From Chromohalobacter moromii (GTDB lineage: Bacteria > Pseudomonadota > Gammaproteobacteria > Pseudomonadales > Halomonadaceae): a stretch of DNA of 64,000 nucleotides. The position numbers and the translations under genes were made by a program. The stretch is from contig NZ_JAHXDI010000001.1 in the NCBI RefSeq assembly GCF_023091865.1, forward strand, positions 62,001 to 126,000. Direction: 5' to 3'. This document shows, piece by piece, positions 47,817 through 58,219 of this stretch. The notes beneath the pieces are model-generated. The model worked only from the letters and a program-made list of their open reading frames with translations, made no database searches and was not told where the DNA came from. How positions within the stretch are numbered: the first letter of the stretch is position 1; each line of letters begins with the position of its first letter.

Positions 47817-49091
47817 ATGAGTGACGAAAAAAGACAGGCAGCGCTGGATTATCACGCCAAGCCAATTCCCGGCAAGTTATCCGTCGAACTGACCAAGCCC
47901 ACCGAAACAGCGAAACATCTGGCCCTGGCGTATAGTCCCGGGGTGGCCGAACCGTGTCGCGAGATCGCCAAGGACGTGGAAAACGCCTATCTGTATACCG
48001 GCAAGGGTAATCTGGTGGCCGTGGTCTCCGACGGCAGCGCTATCCTTGGCTTGGGTAATCTGGGCCCTCAGGCCAGCAAGCCAGTCATGGAGGGCAAGGG
48101 CGTGCTGTTCAAGCGCTTCGCGGGCATCAACTCCGTAGACATCGAGGTCGATGCCGAGAGTCCGCAGGCCTTCATCGATACCGTGGCACGCATCGCTGAC
48201 ACCTGGGGCGGCATCAATCTCGAGGATATCAAGGCGCCGGAGTGCTTCGAGATCGAACAGTCGTTGATCGAGCAGTGCAATATTCCGGTCTTCCACGATG
48301 ACCAACATGGCACGGCCATCGTCACGGCCGCGGGGCTGCTCAATGCTCTGGATATCGCTGGCAAGCGCCTCGAAGACGCCAAGATCGTCTGCCTGGGCGC
48401 GGGCGCGGCGGCCATCGCCTGCATGAAACTGCTGGTCTCGTGTGGCGCACGCGCCGAGCATATTTACATGCTCGATCGCAAAGGCGTGGTGCACAGCGAG
48501 CGTGACGATCTCAACCAATACAAAGCGATGTTCGCCACCGAGACGTCGCGGCGTACGCTGGATGATGCCATCGAGGGTGCGGATGTCTTCGTGGGGCTGT
48601 CCGGCCCTAACCTGCTCAAGCCCGAGCAGCTCGAGCGCATGGCGGCGAGTCCGGTGGTCTTCGCCTGCTCCAATCCAGACCCGGAAATCCACCCGGACGT
48701 CGCCAACGAAACCCGCGATGACGTGATCATGGCCACCGGGCGTTCCGATTATCCCAACCAGGTCAACAACGTGCTGGGCTTTCCGTTCATCTTCCGTGGG
48801 GCGCTGGATGTACGCGCCACGCGTATCAACGAGGAGATGAAAGTGGCGGCCGTACATGCCTTGAAGGACCTGGCGCGCGAGCCAGTGACCCGCGAGGTGC
48901 TGGATGGCTACGGCATTGAGTCACTGGAGTTCGGGCGCGGTTACATCATTCCCACGCCACTGGATTCGCGGCTGCTCGACCGCGTCGCTTCGGCGGTGGC
49001 GCAAGCTGCGGTAGATAGCGGCGTGGCGCGCAAGCCTTATCCGGCGCATTATCCGTTGACCAGCATCAAGGACGTTTACGGGCCGCAATAG
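47817..49091 (+). CDS. NAD(P)-dependent malic enzyme, short form
   Basis: Malic enzyme decarboxylates malate to pyruvate, producing NADPH or NADH. The product is 424 residues, lacking the C-terminal phosphotransacetylase domain of the 759-residue E. coli MaeB. It matches the short Pseudomonas form. Key blocks are the catalytic Tyr/Lys region (LAYSPGVAEPCREI), metal-binding VFHDDQHGTAIV, and the Rossmann GAGAAAIACMKLL. The cofactor preference is not decidable by eye. I chose the ATG at 47817 by family length. Confidence 0.92.
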   Translation: MSDEKRQAALDYHAKPIPGKLSVELTKPTETAKHLALAYSPGVAEPCREIAKDVENAYLYTGKGNLVAVVSDGSAILGLGNLGPQASKPVMEGKGVLFKRFAGINSVDIEVDAESPQAFIDTVARIADTWGGINLEDIKAPECFEIEQSLIEQCNIPVFHDDQHGTAIVTAAGLLNALDIAGKRLEDAKIVCLGAGAAAIACMKLLVSCGARAEHIYMLDRKGVVHSERDDLNQYKAMFATETSRRTLDDAIEGADVFVGLSGPNLLKPEQLERMAASPVVFACSNPDPEIHPDVANETRDDVIMATGRSDYPNQVNNVLGFPFIFRGALDVRATRINEEMKVAAVHALKDLAREPVTREVLDGYGIESLEFGRGYIIPTPLDSRLLDRVASAVAQAAVDSGVARKPYPAHYPLTSIKDVYGPQ

Positions 49092-49117
49092 TCGTGCGCC
49101 GAGCAGGCATGATGTCG

Positions 49118-49144
49118 AAGGGCCGCTCCGGGAGCGGCCCTTTT
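49118..49144 (+). terminator. Terminator after the malic enzyme gene
   Basis: AAGGGCCGCT (49118-49127) pairs with AGCGGCCCTT (49133-49142), ending in TTTT. The same hairpin could serve the converging DUF481 gene. Confidence 0.8.
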
Positions 49145-49169
49145 CGTTGTAGGTCGGGGCGTGTCGCCA

Positions 49170-49922
49170 TTACCAGCTGTAGAGCAGTGACATCGAGGTC
49201 GTGCGGTCGGTGTTGGCTTCGGCGCCGTCGGGCGGACTCGTGTTGTTCTTGACCTCAAAGGACATCTTGAGCGCCAGGTGCGAATTGAGCTGGGAGGTCA
49301 ACGACGAAATCGAGCGCGTCGTGGTGTTGGGTGCGGCCGCTTCGACAGAAACTGCCTGCTCGAAGTAGGCGCCTTCCGAGATGTTCCAGCGATAGTCGAG
49401 TGCAGCATAGGCCAAGCCGAGGTCGTCTTCCTTGCCGTCCTGGTAGGCATCGTGACGATAGCCCGGGCCGAATTCCGTGGACAGTGTATGCGTCGGCCCG
49501 TCGAGCCACTGGCGGCCATAGCCGCCGATGGTGGTGAACTGGTAGTCGTAACCGCTGAAACGGTCCTTTTCCCAGCGTCCGAAACCGAACAGATAGTGAG
49601 GCCCTTCCAGCTCATAACGCTCGCGGCCGCCCAGCAGATACTGCTCGGTACTGGTTTCATCGTTTTCCTGAACGCTGCGTGTCTCGCCGCGCAGCGTGTG
49701 TGTATGGCGTCCCGTCAGCCAGGTGAGGCGCCCCTTGGCGAGCAGCGTCCGACTGTTGCTGTTCCCGGAGAGGTGCGTATAGCCGAGTTCGGCTTCGCCG
49801 CTCATCTTGGGAGCATCGTCCTGCGGGGCAGGCGGTGCGTAGAACAAGTCGGCGTGCACTGGGAGTGTGGCGCCGAGCAGTATGACGAGCAATAACCATC
49901 GCGAGTCTCGCGACACGAGCAT
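49170..49922 (-). CDS. DUF481 outer-membrane beta-barrel protein
   Basis: The product is 250 residues. A signal peptide ends at VHA (about residue 25). The body alternates polar and aromatic residues in beta-hairpins and ends with an aromatic (LLYSW), typical of barrels. ELGYTHLSGNSNSRTLLAKG is the DUF481 signature seen in YdiY-like salt-induced proteins. Function is unknown. It converges on the malic enzyme gene and lies downstream of mrcA. Confidence 0.85.
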   Translation of the reverse strand: MLVSRDSRWLLLVILLGATLPVHADLFYAPPAPQDDAPKMSGEAELGYTHLSGNSNSRTLLAKGRLTWLTGRHTHTLRGETRSVQENDETSTEQYLLGGRERYELEGPHYLFGFGRWEKDRFSGYDYQFTTIGGYGRQWLDGPTHTLSTEFGPGYRHDAYQDGKEDDLGLAYAALDYRWNISEGAYFEQAVSVEAAAPNTTTRSISSLTSQLNSHLALKMSFEVKNNTSPPDGAEANTDRTTSMSLLYSW

Positions 49923-49977
49923 GGTGGACTCCCTTTCAAAAACGGTTCTCGGTCAGTGGTGTGGGAGCTGGCGCGCT

Positions 49978-50005
49978 CATGGGGTGGCCGTCGGGGCCAC
50001 CCATG
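49978..50005. other. Hairpin between mrcA and the DUF481 gene
   Basis: An 11-bp stem with one bulged G (49978-49989 with 49995-50005) and a 5-base loop. Without a T-run it is a weak terminator candidate for mrcA. Confidence 0.35.
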
Positions 50006-50014
50006 GGGAGTTGA

Positions 50015-52534
50015 CTAGAAAATGGCATCGTAAGTGCCGGTCCCTTGGGAGCCACTTCTATCTTCGAGTTCGGGCTGGATGGAACGCGGTTTGTAGTCGG
50101 GCAGATTGTCCTTGCGAAAGATTTCCTGCATGCCGCCCGATTGGTCGTTATGCAGGCGCAGCCCGGTCTCGGGATCGATGCGGACTTTGACGATATCGTC
50201 GGGACGCGAGGGCATGCTTTCTGGCTGGCCTTGAAGCGCCTGCCCCATGAACGACTTCCAGATTGGCAAGGCGGCTTGAGAGCCGTATTCACCGGTCGTG
50301 GAATTGTCGTCCTTGCCGACCCATACGGTGGCCACCAAGTCGTCGTTGAAGCCCGAGAACCAGGCATCGCGTTGATCGTTGGTGGTGCCGGTCTTGCCGA
50401 CGATATCGGGACGGTTGAGATCCAGTGCGCCGCGCCCCGTGCCCTTCTCGATGACGTCACGCATCATGTCGCGGATGATGTACATCTCTTCAGGCGTGGC
50501 CACGCGCTTGGCGATACGTCGGGTTTCCCCGTTGAGTGCGACGGTCTTCTGGTCGGGATCGCACTCCCGGCATGCCACCACGGGGTTGGCCTCCTCGACC
50601 AGTTCGTTCTGGCTGCCATGGGTAACCGACTGGATATACCACGGCGCGACCTTGAAGCCGCCATTGGCCAAGACGGCGTAGGCATTGGCCATTTCCAGTG
50701 GGGTCAGCGACGCGCTGCCCAAGGCGAGCGATAGACCATGCGGCAGCCGGCCCTTGGCGAAGCCGAAGTTCGTCAGGAATTCCAGCGTGTTATCCAAGCC
50801 TAGCGACTGCAGCACACGGATTGTGACGAGATTGCGCGACTGGTAGAGGCCGACGCGCAACCGCGTGGGGCCGCGGAATTCGCCCTCCGCGTTTTCGGGG
50901 CGCCAGTCGCCGCCGACATCGGACATGACCACAGGGGCATCGTTGATGACCGTGGCGGCGCTCATCCCGTTGTGCAGTGCGGCGAGATAGATGAAGGGCT
51001 TGAAGATCGACCCCGCCTGGCGTTGCGCCTGGATGGCGCGATTGAACTTGCTCGACGAGAAGCTGAAGCCACCCTGAAGGCCACGAATAGCGCCGGTTTT
51101 GGGGTCCATGATGACGATCGCGGCCTGGGCGCCCGGTACCTGGGAGAGACGCCAGTCACCATCCTCGGTGCGCATGACGCGAATCAGGTCGCCACGTTGG
51201 GCAATGGCTGCGGCGTTGGCCGGGGTCTCGCCGCGCCATTCGGCGCTGTGGTACGTACGCGCCCAGTCAAGCCCATCCCAGCCGAGTGTCACGACGCCAT
51301 CGTCACGCGTCAGGACGCGCATCTGGCGGCCATCGGTGTCCACGACGATGCCCGGCTCGAGGGGGCCGTGCCGTGGGGTTCGGTCGAGCACCTTGACCCA
51401 GTTGCTGACATCCCCGTCGACCCCTTCGACCGACTCCTCGCTGCTCTTGGCGGCTTGGCGTGCGGTTTCCATGACCTCGGGCGATTCGGATAGCTCTTCC
51501 TCGAGCCCTTGGGAGTCCGTGCGCTCCTGGGCCTCTACCAGGCTGGGGGGAATCTCGGTTTCTTCGGCTCCGCGCCAGCCATGGCGAGTGTCGTAATCGA
51601 TGAGCCCATTGACCAACGCGTTGCGCGCGGAGCCCTGAAGGCGGCTGTCGATGGTCGTCTGGATCTGGTAATTGTCGGTATAGGCGTTGTCGCCGAAGCG
51701 TTCCACAGCATATTGGCGTGCCATTTCAGCGACATAGGATGCGTTGACCTCGTATTGCGAACGCGGTCGATGTGCGGTGATCGGCGCCTTGACGGCGGCC
51801 TGGTACTGAATCGGGTCGATGGAGCCGAGTTCGCGCATGCGCAGCAATACCCAGTTACGGCGAATCAACGAGCGCTCGGGGTTGTTCAGGGGGTTTAGCG
51901 CCGAAGGAGCCTTCGGCAGACCGGCGAGCATGGCCAGTTGCGGTAAGTCGAGTTCCGCAAGCGGTTTATCGTAGTAGCCTTCAGCGGCCGCGCCGATCCC
52001 ATAGGCGGCATTCCCGAGATAGATCTTGTTGACGTAGAGCTCGAGAATTTCCTGCTTATCGAGTACCTGCTCCATTTGCAGCGACAGCAGGATCTCGCGA
52101 ATCTTGCGAGTGAACGTGCGGTCCAGCGTCAACAGATAGTTGCGCGCTACCTGCATGGTGATGGTACTGCCTCCTGACTGGATGTTGCCGCTGGTGGCAA
52201 GCTCCATCGCTGCGCGTGCTAGCCCCTTGGGGTCGATGCCCGGATGCTCGAAGAAGCTGGCATCCTCGGCGGCCAGCAGGGCGTCGATGTAGGATTGGGG
52301 GATGTCGTCATAGCTCACCGGCATGCGGCGTTGCTCACCGAACTCGCCGATTAGCTTGTCGTCACGCGTGTACACGCGTAGCGGTGTCTGCAGTTCGAAG
52401 TCCTGCAGTTGACGAACGTCGGGCAGGCCCGGCGCGAAATAGATACCGGCGCCGATGATGGCCAGTACGCAGCCCAGCCCCAAAGACACAATTAGCCATA
52501 GGATGGACGTTAGCAAGCGTTTGAAAAGCTTCAT
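50015..52534 (-). CDS. mrcA: Penicillin-binding protein 1A
   Basis: PBP1A is a bifunctional glycosyltransferase and transpeptidase of peptidoglycan synthesis. The product is 839 residues. One N-terminal membrane anchor is followed by the GT51 domain (AEDASFFEHPGIDPKG and GGSTITMQVARNY), then an OB-like insert and the transpeptidase with Ser509 in GSIFKPF, SRN and KTGTTNDQRD. I chose the ATG at 52534 (MKLFKRLLTS) by family alignment. The divergent partner is pilM, as in Pseudomonas. Confidence 0.96.
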   Translation of the reverse strand: MKLFKRLLTSILWLIVSLGLGCVLAIIGAGIYFAPGLPDVRQLQDFELQTPLRVYTRDDKLIGEFGEQRRMPVSYDDIPQSYIDALLAAEDASFFEHPGIDPKGLARAAMELATSGNIQSGGSTITMQVARNYLLTLDRTFTRKIREILLSLQMEQVLDKQEILELYVNKIYLGNAAYGIGAAAEGYYDKPLAELDLPQLAMLAGLPKAPSALNPLNNPERSLIRRNWVLLRMRELGSIDPIQYQAAVKAPITAHRPRSQYEVNASYVAEMARQYAVERFGDNAYTDNYQIQTTIDSRLQGSARNALVNGLIDYDTRHGWRGAEETEIPPSLVEAQERTDSQGLEEELSESPEVMETARQAAKSSEESVEGVDGDVSNWVKVLDRTPRHGPLEPGIVVDTDGRQMRVLTRDDGVVTLGWDGLDWARTYHSAEWRGETPANAAAIAQRGDLIRVMRTEDGDWRLSQVPGAQAAIVIMDPKTGAIRGLQGGFSFSSSKFNRAIQAQRQAGSIFKPFIYLAALHNGMSAATVINDAPVVMSDVGGDWRPENAEGEFRGPTRLRVGLYQSRNLVTIRVLQSLGLDNTLEFLTNFGFAKGRLPHGLSLALGSASLTPLEMANAYAVLANGGFKVAPWYIQSVTHGSQNELVEEANPVVACRECDPDQKTVALNGETRRIAKRVATPEEMYIIRDMMRDVIEKGTGRGALDLNRPDIVGKTGTTNDQRDAWFSGFNDDLVATVWVGKDDNSTTGEYGSQAALPIWKSFMGQALQGQPESMPSRPDDIVKVRIDPETGLRLHNDQSGGMQEIFRKDNLPDYKPRSIQPELEDRSGSQGTGTYDAIF

Positions 52535-52604
52535 GAAAAGGCGTTTTCCGTCGTCTCGGGTGGCGGTCTGGCCGCAATGAATGGTGCAATCCGTTGCCAT
52601 TGGC

Positions 52605-52610
52605 ATTATA
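52605..52610 (-). promoter_or_regulatory. mrcA promoter -10
   Basis: A perfect TATAAT on the leftward strand sits ~70 bases before mrcA; the -35 is weak. The rest of the 281-base mrcA-pilM gap holds GATAAT boxes at 52720 and 52772 that may serve pilM, and an inverted repeat GCGTGCC/GGCACGC near 52691-52718. Confidence 0.4.
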
Positions 52611-52815
52611 AGAACGCAGCCGCACAGGGGCTAGCGTTGATGCAAATCGACTGTCACGGCAGTATGCATAATGTAACCTTACGCAATGTGGCGTGCCTCA
52701 TACGATAGTGTGGCACGCTGATAATAAAGCGGCTTGCCTCGACACAGGGGCAGCGGGTTGGCTCGACGAACGATAATACCGAGCTCCACGCCACGCCGAA
52801 GAATATCGCAGGGGT

Positions 52816-53886
52816 ATGACAGTGTGGCGGTTTAAAAAGTCCCAACAAGGCCTGGTAGGGGTGGATATTACCTCGGCCACCGTCAAATTGATCGAGCTCG
52901 ATCGTGCGGGGGCGGGTCAGCGTATCGCCAGTTACGCCGTGCGGCCATTGCGTGAAGGCGCGGTAGTGGAGCGGCGCATCCGCGATCTCGACGAGGTGGC
53001 CGCGACGTTGACGCGCGCAGTCGAGCATGCGCGTCCGCATTCACGGCACGCGGTCGCGGCGGTCCCTGCCAGCGCGACGATCACTAAGACGCTGACCTAT
53101 CCGGTCTCCCTCAGCGATGATGAGATCGAGGCCCGCATTCAGCTCGAGTCCGAGCGCCATATCCCGTTTCCGCTCAATGAGGTGGCCTTCGATTTCCAGC
53201 GCCTGGGGCTCAACGCCCGCTACCCCGATCAGCAAGATGTCTTGCTGGTAGCGTGCCGTTTGCAGGACGTCGACCATCTCGCCGACGTTCTTCGCCGTGC
53301 CGGACTCGAGCCTGCCGCGGTCGACGTGGAATCGTTCGCCATGGAGCGTGCGGCCAGCGAGCTGTTGCGCGACGAGACGCCGTCCGGCCAGACGGGAGAG
53401 TGCGCCGCGCTGGTCGATATCGGCGCCAATATGAATGCCTTCCATGTGCTCATCGATGGGCGTATCGCCTATACCCGCGACAACGTACTGGGCGGTCGCC
53501 ACTTGACCGAGGAAATCCGCAAGCGCTATGGCCTGAGTCTCGAAGAAGCGGGGTTGGCCAAGAAGCGTGGCGGTTTGCCCGAGGATTACGAGCATGAGGT
53601 GGTGACGCCGTTCATCGACATGTTGATTCAGCAAATCGGCCGCTCGTTGCAGCTTTATCACACCTCGGGCAAGCCTCGAGATATCCAGCGCCTGATTCTG
53701 GCGGGTGGCTCGAGTGTCATTCCCGGGCTGCGTGAACGGCTCGCCGCGCAAAGCGGGTTGGAGGTGGTGATGGCCAATCCGTTCGAACGCATGCGGGTGG
53801 CGTCGCGCGTCGACGTGCAGGCGCTTGCCAGCGATGCACCGGCGATGCTCACTGCGTGCGGTCTAGCGATGCGGGGGCGGCGATGA
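52816..53886 (+). CDS. pilM: Type IV pilus assembly protein PilM
   Basis: PilM is an actin-like cytoplasmic protein that docks to the N terminus of PilN in the pilus alignment complex. The product is 356 residues. VGVDITSATVKLIEL and VDIGANMNAFHVL are the ASKHA nucleotide motifs; LILAGGSSVIPGL is the adenosine site. It opens the pilMNOPQ operon; its stop overlaps pilN by four bases. Confidence 0.96.
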   Translation: MTVWRFKKSQQGLVGVDITSATVKLIELDRAGAGQRIASYAVRPLREGAVVERRIRDLDEVAATLTRAVEHARPHSRHAVAAVPASATITKTLTYPVSLSDDEIEARIQLESERHIPFPLNEVAFDFQRLGLNARYPDQQDVLLVACRLQDVDHLADVLRRAGLEPAAVDVESFAMERAASELLRDETPSGQTGECAALVDIGANMNAFHVLIDGRIAYTRDNVLGGRHLTEEIRKRYGLSLEEAGLAKKRGGLPEDYEHEVVTPFIDMLIQQIGRSLQLYHTSGKPRDIQRLILAGGSSVIPGLRERLAAQSGLEVVMANPFERMRVASRVDVQALASDAPAMLTACGLAMRGRR

Positions 53887-54449
53887 GTATTGAAATCAAT
53901 CTGTTGCCGTGGCGTGAAGCGCATCGGCAGCGGCGCACGCGGCGCTTTTACATGGCGCTGGTGGGCGTGGCGGTGCTGGCACTGCTGTGCGCCTTGGGGG
54001 TGTCGCGTTGGTATCAAGCGGGGATCGACGCCGAGCGCGGTCGCTTGGCCTTGATCGAGCGCCGGATGGAGGCGCTCGAAAAGGATATCGACACGGTCAA
54101 GGATTATCGCGAATTGCGGGGGCGAATGCTCGAGCAGATCGGCCTGATCCGTGAGCTGCAATTCAGCCGTCCGCAGACGGTTCGTATCTTCGATCAGTTG
54201 GCGGCAACGTTGGTCGACGGCGTGCATTACGACCGTTTGGTACGCGAGGGCGACCGCCTCGAGCTCAGTGGCCTGGCACGCTCCAATCGGCGCGTGTCCG
54301 AGCAGTTGCGGCAGCTCGATGCGTCGCCTGTATTCGGTACGCCGGCGCTTTCCGACGTGCAGTCGGACGGCGACGATACGACGCTGAAGCGTTTCAACCT
54401 CAGTGTCGAGGCGCGTACGCCTCGCCGTGATACCGAGGAGGCGCCATGA
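53883..54449 (+). CDS. pilN: Type IV pilus assembly protein PilN
   Basis: PilN is an inner-membrane protein. The product is 188 residues. The N-terminal INLLPWREAHRQRR is the PilM-binding peptide, followed by one membrane helix (about residues 23-42) and a periplasmic coiled coil and ferredoxin-like domain. It overlaps both neighbours by four bases. Confidence 0.95.
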   Translation: MSIEINLLPWREAHRQRRTRRFYMALVGVAVLALLCALGVSRWYQAGIDAERGRLALIERRMEALEKDIDTVKDYRELRGRMLEQIGLIRELQFSRPQTVRIFDQLAATLVDGVHYDRLVREGDRLELSGLARSNRRVSEQLRQLDASPVFGTPALSDVQSDGDDTTLKRFNLSVEARTPRRDTEEAP

Positions 54450-55084
54450 GTCTGCGCTCACAGTGGCGGCAGTTGCGTGAGGTCGAGTGGCGCGACCTGG
54501 ATCTCAAGGAAGCCGGTACCTGGCCGGCATTGCTGCAGGCGGTGTGTCTGGTGGCGCTTTTTCTAGCCGTCTTCTGGGTGGCTCAGTGGTACGTTGCCGC
54601 GCCGCGCCAGGACACTCTGGAGAGTTTGCAAGGGCGCGAGGACGAGCTGCTCCAGGAATACGAAACCCGTGCCTATCAGGCGGCTAATCTCGAGCAAATG
54701 CGCACGCAGATGGCGGAGCTCGACACGCGCATGCAGGCATTGCTGAAAATGCTGCCCACCGACACAGAGATTCCAGCGTTGCTGGATGACATCAGCGATG
54801 CGGCCCAGGATCATCGACTCGCCATCGAGTCGATTCGGTTGCGCTCGCCGGTGCCGCAAGACTTCTACATCGAGCAGCCCTTCGATATCCGGGTACGCGG
54901 TGGCTATCACGACATTGCCGCCTTCCTGTCCAGCGTGGCGGCGCTGCCGCGTATCGTGACGCTGCATGACTTCTCGCTGTCGCCGGTGGGCGATGGCGAT
55001 ACGCTGCGTCTGTCGCTGCTGGCCCGTACCTACAGCTATCGCGAAGAGGCTGATCCCAAGGCCGAGGAGCGTGGCGATGATTGA
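54446..55084 (+). CDS. pilO: Type IV pilus assembly protein PilO
   Basis: PilO pairs with PilN in the inner membrane. The product is 212 residues with one membrane helix (about residues 29-47), a coiled coil and a periplasmic ferredoxin-like domain (FDIRVRGGYHDIAAFLS). The pilP start lies 8 bases inside its 3' end. Confidence 0.95.
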   Translation: MSLRSQWRQLREVEWRDLDLKEAGTWPALLQAVCLVALFLAVFWVAQWYVAAPRQDTLESLQGREDELLQEYETRAYQAANLEQMRTQMAELDTRMQALLKMLPTDTEIPALLDDISDAAQDHRLAIESIRLRSPVPQDFYIEQPFDIRVRGGYHDIAAFLSSVAALPRIVTLHDFSLSPVGDGDTLRLSLLARTYSYREEADPKAEERGDD

Positions 55085-55634
55085 GCGGCTGACGATCTCC
55101 TGGCGTTGGTGCGTCCTGCTTACGGGGTTGCTGGGGATGGTGTCGTTGGGCGGTTGTCGCGATGCCGAGATGACCGCCCTGGATGCGCACCTGAATGCCC
55201 TGCGCCAGCGGCCGGAGGGTAGCATCGAAGCGCTTCCTCCCGCGCCGGTTTATCGTACGGCGCATTATTCGCAGGGCCAGCAGCGTAGCCCGTTCAGTGG
55301 CGAGCGCCGCACGCAGGAAGGTGCCATGACAGCAGCGCAGGGCAATGGCCCAGATCGTCAACGCCCGCGTGAGCCCCTGGAGCGCTTTCCGTTGGCGCAA
55401 CTCGAACTGGTGGGAACCTTGACGGTAGGCGGGCAGCCATCGGCCCTGATCCGCGCGCCCGACGGTAACGTCTACCGTCTTTTCGAAGGTCACTATCTGG
55501 GGACCGATTTCGGACGTGTCACGGCGATTCAGGACACGGGCGTCGAGCTGGTTGAACGGGTGCGCGAGGGCGGCGCCTGGCGTCAGCGGCAGCGTACCTT
55601 GGACTTCAACGATTCATCGCAAGCCGCCGAGTGA
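55077..55634 (+). CDS. pilP: Type IV pilus lipoprotein PilP
   Basis: PilP links the PilNO inner-membrane complex to the PilQ secretin. The product is 185 residues. A lipobox (SLGGC) marks Cys27 for acylation. The C-terminal half has the HR/beta domain (LVGTLTVGGQPSALI to YLGTDFGRV). I chose the ATG at 55077, which overlaps pilO and gives the lipoprotein signal. Confidence 0.95.
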   Translation: MIERLTISWRWCVLLTGLLGMVSLGGCRDAEMTALDAHLNALRQRPEGSIEALPPAPVYRTAHYSQGQQRSPFSGERRTQEGAMTAAQGNGPDRQRPREPLERFPLAQLELVGTLTVGGQPSALIRAPDGNVYRLFEGHYLGTDFGRVTAIQDTGVELVERVREGGAWRQRQRTLDFNDSSQAAE

Positions 55635-55662
55635 TGGCGGTACGTACAGGCAGGAGAACTAC

Positions 55663-57675
55663 ATGATGCGAACGCTGCGCGACTGGCTGGTGGGCGGGCT
55701 CTGCCTCGTAGGGCTGGCCGTCTGTGCCCAAGGACAGGCGGCGACGTTGACATCGCTCGAGTTTGCCCAGCGCGGGGATGGCGGAATCGATGCGCTGCTG
55801 GCATTCGATGGTCCGGCCCCCGAGCCGCATAGCTATCGAAGCGGTTCACCGGCGCAGATCGTCGTCGACCTGCCGGCAACGAAAAACCAGCTCGAGCAGC
55901 GCCGCTTCGGTATCGATCGGGACGGACTGCGCGAGGTCAGCGTGGCCGAGACGGGGGAGCGCACGCGTTTGGTATTCGGTCTCGATGAGCCCTTGTCTTA
56001 TTCGACCCAGCGTCAAGGGGAGCGGCTTCGCGTGCGCCTAGGAGGAGATGCCGCTGAGCGCTCCACTGCGTTGACGCGCATCCGCGATCTCGACTTTCGG
56101 CGTGGCGATAACGGTGGTGGTCGTTTGGTCGTCACGCTCGACCATGGTGGCGTGACGCCTGAAACGGATACTGAGGGCGACACCTTGACGGTAACGCTAC
56201 CTGGTGTCCGGCTTCCCGGAGATATGAACCGGATTCTCGACGTCAGCGATTTCGATACGCCAGTGTCGCGCATCGTGCCACAGGAGAGCGATGAGGGGGT
56301 GACGCTGACGCTCGACAATCGCGAGGCTTTTCAGCACCTGGTCACGCAGCGCGGCGATCAACTGATCGTGGAGGTGCAGCCGCGGGCTGATGATGCGCGC
56401 GCGTTGGAGGACGACACACAGGAATACGATGGCGAGCCGGTGAGTCTCAATTTTCAGAACATCCAAGTGCGCGAAGTACTGTCGGTGCTCTCTGACTTCA
56501 GTGGGGTCAATATCGTCGCCAGCGATAGCGTCCAGGGCAGTGTGACGCTCAACCTCACGCAGGTGCCGTGGGACCAAGCGCTCGACCTGATCCTCAAGAG
56601 CCATGGTCTTGCGAGTCGTCGCGAGGGAGATGTGATCGTGGTCGCGCCCGCCGATGAGCTAGCGCAGATGGAGCGCCAGACGCTGGAGAATCGCGTCCAA
56701 TCCCAACAGTTGGCTCCGCTGAAGACGGAATACGTGCAGGTGCGTTACGCCAAGGCCACTGACCTCGCCACGATGCTGCGTGGCAGCGAGGGGTTCGGCC
56801 TGCTCTCCGAGCGTGGCCGCGTGACGGTCGATGAGCGAACCAATACCTTGCTGGTACGTGACACGCCCGAGCAGTTGGCCGGTATCCGTGACATGCTCGA
56901 CAAGCTTGATGTGCCGGTGCGTCAGGTGCAGATCGAGGCGCGTATCGTCATCGCCCGTGATACCGCCTCTCAAGAGTTGGGCGTCAACTGGGGCGTTTCG
57001 CAACGCCAGGGTGTTACCTTCGACGAAGATGGCGTGGGGAGCGTGGTCGACCGCAACCCTAGCGGTGCCAATCGTGGCTCCGCCGGCCTATCCGTCGACC
57101 TGGGCGATAGCGATGGCAGCGGCTCGGCATTCAGCTTCGGCTATCTTTCCGGTGATGTACTGCTCGATCTGGAGCTGCGCGCTCTGGAAAGCGAAGGCAA
57201 GAGTCAGACCATTTCTCAGCCCAAGATCATCACCGCCAACCAGAAGAAGGCGGTGATCAAGCAAGGGCAGGAAATTCCCTACCAAGAGTCGACCTCGTCC
57301 GGGGCGACCAATGTGGAATTCAAGGAAGCCGTGCTGTCGCTAGCAGTGACGCCGCAGATCACTCCCGATGACAGCATCGTCATGGACTTGCTGATCAACA
57401 ACGATACCGTCTCCGACATGAGCTTCGGTAACGGCGCACCGGCGATCGATACCAATTCCATCGAGACCCAGGTGCTGGTGGACGATGGCGAAACGGTGGT
57501 GTTGGGCGGCATACTGACCTCCGAGCAATTGCGCAATCTCTACAAGACACCGCTGCTCGGTGATATACCGTTCATCGGTTCGTTGTTCCGCTATACCCAG
57601 GAATCCAACGAAAAGGTAGAATTGCTGATCTTCATTACCCCCAAGATCATCGGAGACGAACAGGCGAATCGCTGA
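55663..57675 (+). CDS. pilQ: Type IV pilus secretin PilQ
   Basis: PilQ forms the outer-membrane gate for the pilus. The product is 670 residues. A signal peptide ends near QGQA (residue 26). Two AMIN domains (about 30-250) bind peptidoglycan, then STN and N1 domains ([16 protein letters not shown]), then the secretin pore (about 430-665) with GVNWGV and [16 protein letters not shown] at 55663 follows CAGGAG. Its last base overlaps aroK. Confidence 0.96.
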   Translation: MMRTLRDWLVGGLCLVGLAVCAQGQAATLTSLEFAQRGDGGIDALLAFDGPAPEPHSYRSGSPAQIVVDLPATKNQLEQRRFGIDRDGLREVSVAETGERTRLVFGLDEPLSYSTQRQGERLRVRLGGDAAERSTALTRIRDLDFRRGDNGGGRLVVTLDHGGVTPETDTEGDTLTVTLPGVRLPGDMNRILDVSDFDTPVSRIVPQESDEGVTLTLDNREAFQHLVTQRGDQLIVEVQPRADDARALEDDTQEYDGEPVSLNFQNIQVREVLSVLSDFSGVNIVASDSVQGSVTLNLTQVPWDQALDLILKSHGLASRREGDVIVVAPADELAQMERQTLENRVQSQQLAPLKTEYVQVRYAKATDLATMLRGSEGFGLLSERGRVTVDERTNTLLVRDTPEQLAGIRDMLDKLDVPVRQVQIEARIVIARDTASQELGVNWGVSQRQGVTFDEDGVGSVVDRNPSGANRGSAGLSVDLGDSDGSGSAFSFGYLSGDVLLDLELRALESEGKSQTISQPKIITANQKKAVIKQGQEIPYQESTSSGATNVEFKEAVLSLAVTPQITPDDSIVMDLLINNDTVSDMSFGNGAPAIDTNSIETQVLVDDGETVVLGGILTSEQLRNLYKTPLLGDIPFIGSLFRYTQESNEKVELLIFITPKIIGDEQANR

Positions 57676-58217
57676 TGCAGGGTCTGCCCACGATCATTCT
57701 CGTCGGCCCTATGGGCGCGGGGAAAAGTACCATCGGACGCCTGCTGGCAGCCGAGTTGAAGCGCGAGTTTTTCGATAGCGATCATGAAATCGAGGCGCGC
57801 TGCGGTGCCAATATTGCCTGGATTTTCGATGTCGAGGGCGAGCGTGGCTTTCGTGATCGTGAAACTCTCATGCTGCGGGAGCTGGCTGGCCGCGAGGCCA
57901 TCGTCCTCGCCACCGGCGGCGGCGCGGTGATGCGCGAGGATAACCGCCAAGCGCTGCGTGAGCGTGGCACGGTGGTGTATTTGGCGACCTCGGTCGAACA
58001 GCAGATTCGACGCACGGCCCGCGACCGTAACCGCCCCTTGTTGCGCCAAGGCAATCCTGAGCAGGTGCTGCGCGATCTATTCGCCAAGCGTGACCCGCTT
58101 TATCGCGCCACCGCTGACTTGACGGTACGCACCGACCGACGCGGCCCCAAGGCGGTGGTCAACGAGATCATTCGCCGCACCAAGCGTTTGTCCGATCCAC
58201 TCGATCTAAAGGCTTGA
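57675..58217 (+). CDS. aroK: Shikimate kinase
   Basis: Shikimate kinase phosphorylates shikimate at O3. The product is 180 residues. Walker A is [11 protein letters not shown], the shikimate-binding DSDHEIE follows, and RDRNRPLL is the lid Arg. It directly follows pilQ, sharing one base (TGATG), and precedes aroB. Confidence 0.97.
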   Translation: MQGLPTIILVGPMGAGKSTIGRLLAAELKREFFDSDHEIEARCGANIAWIFDVEGERGFRDRETLMLRELAGREAIVLATGGGAVMREDNRQALRERGTVVYLATSVEQQIRRTARDRNRPLLRQGNPEQVLRDLFAKRDPLYRATADLTVRTDRRGPKAVVNEIIRRTKRLSDPLDLKA

Positions 58218-58219
58218 CC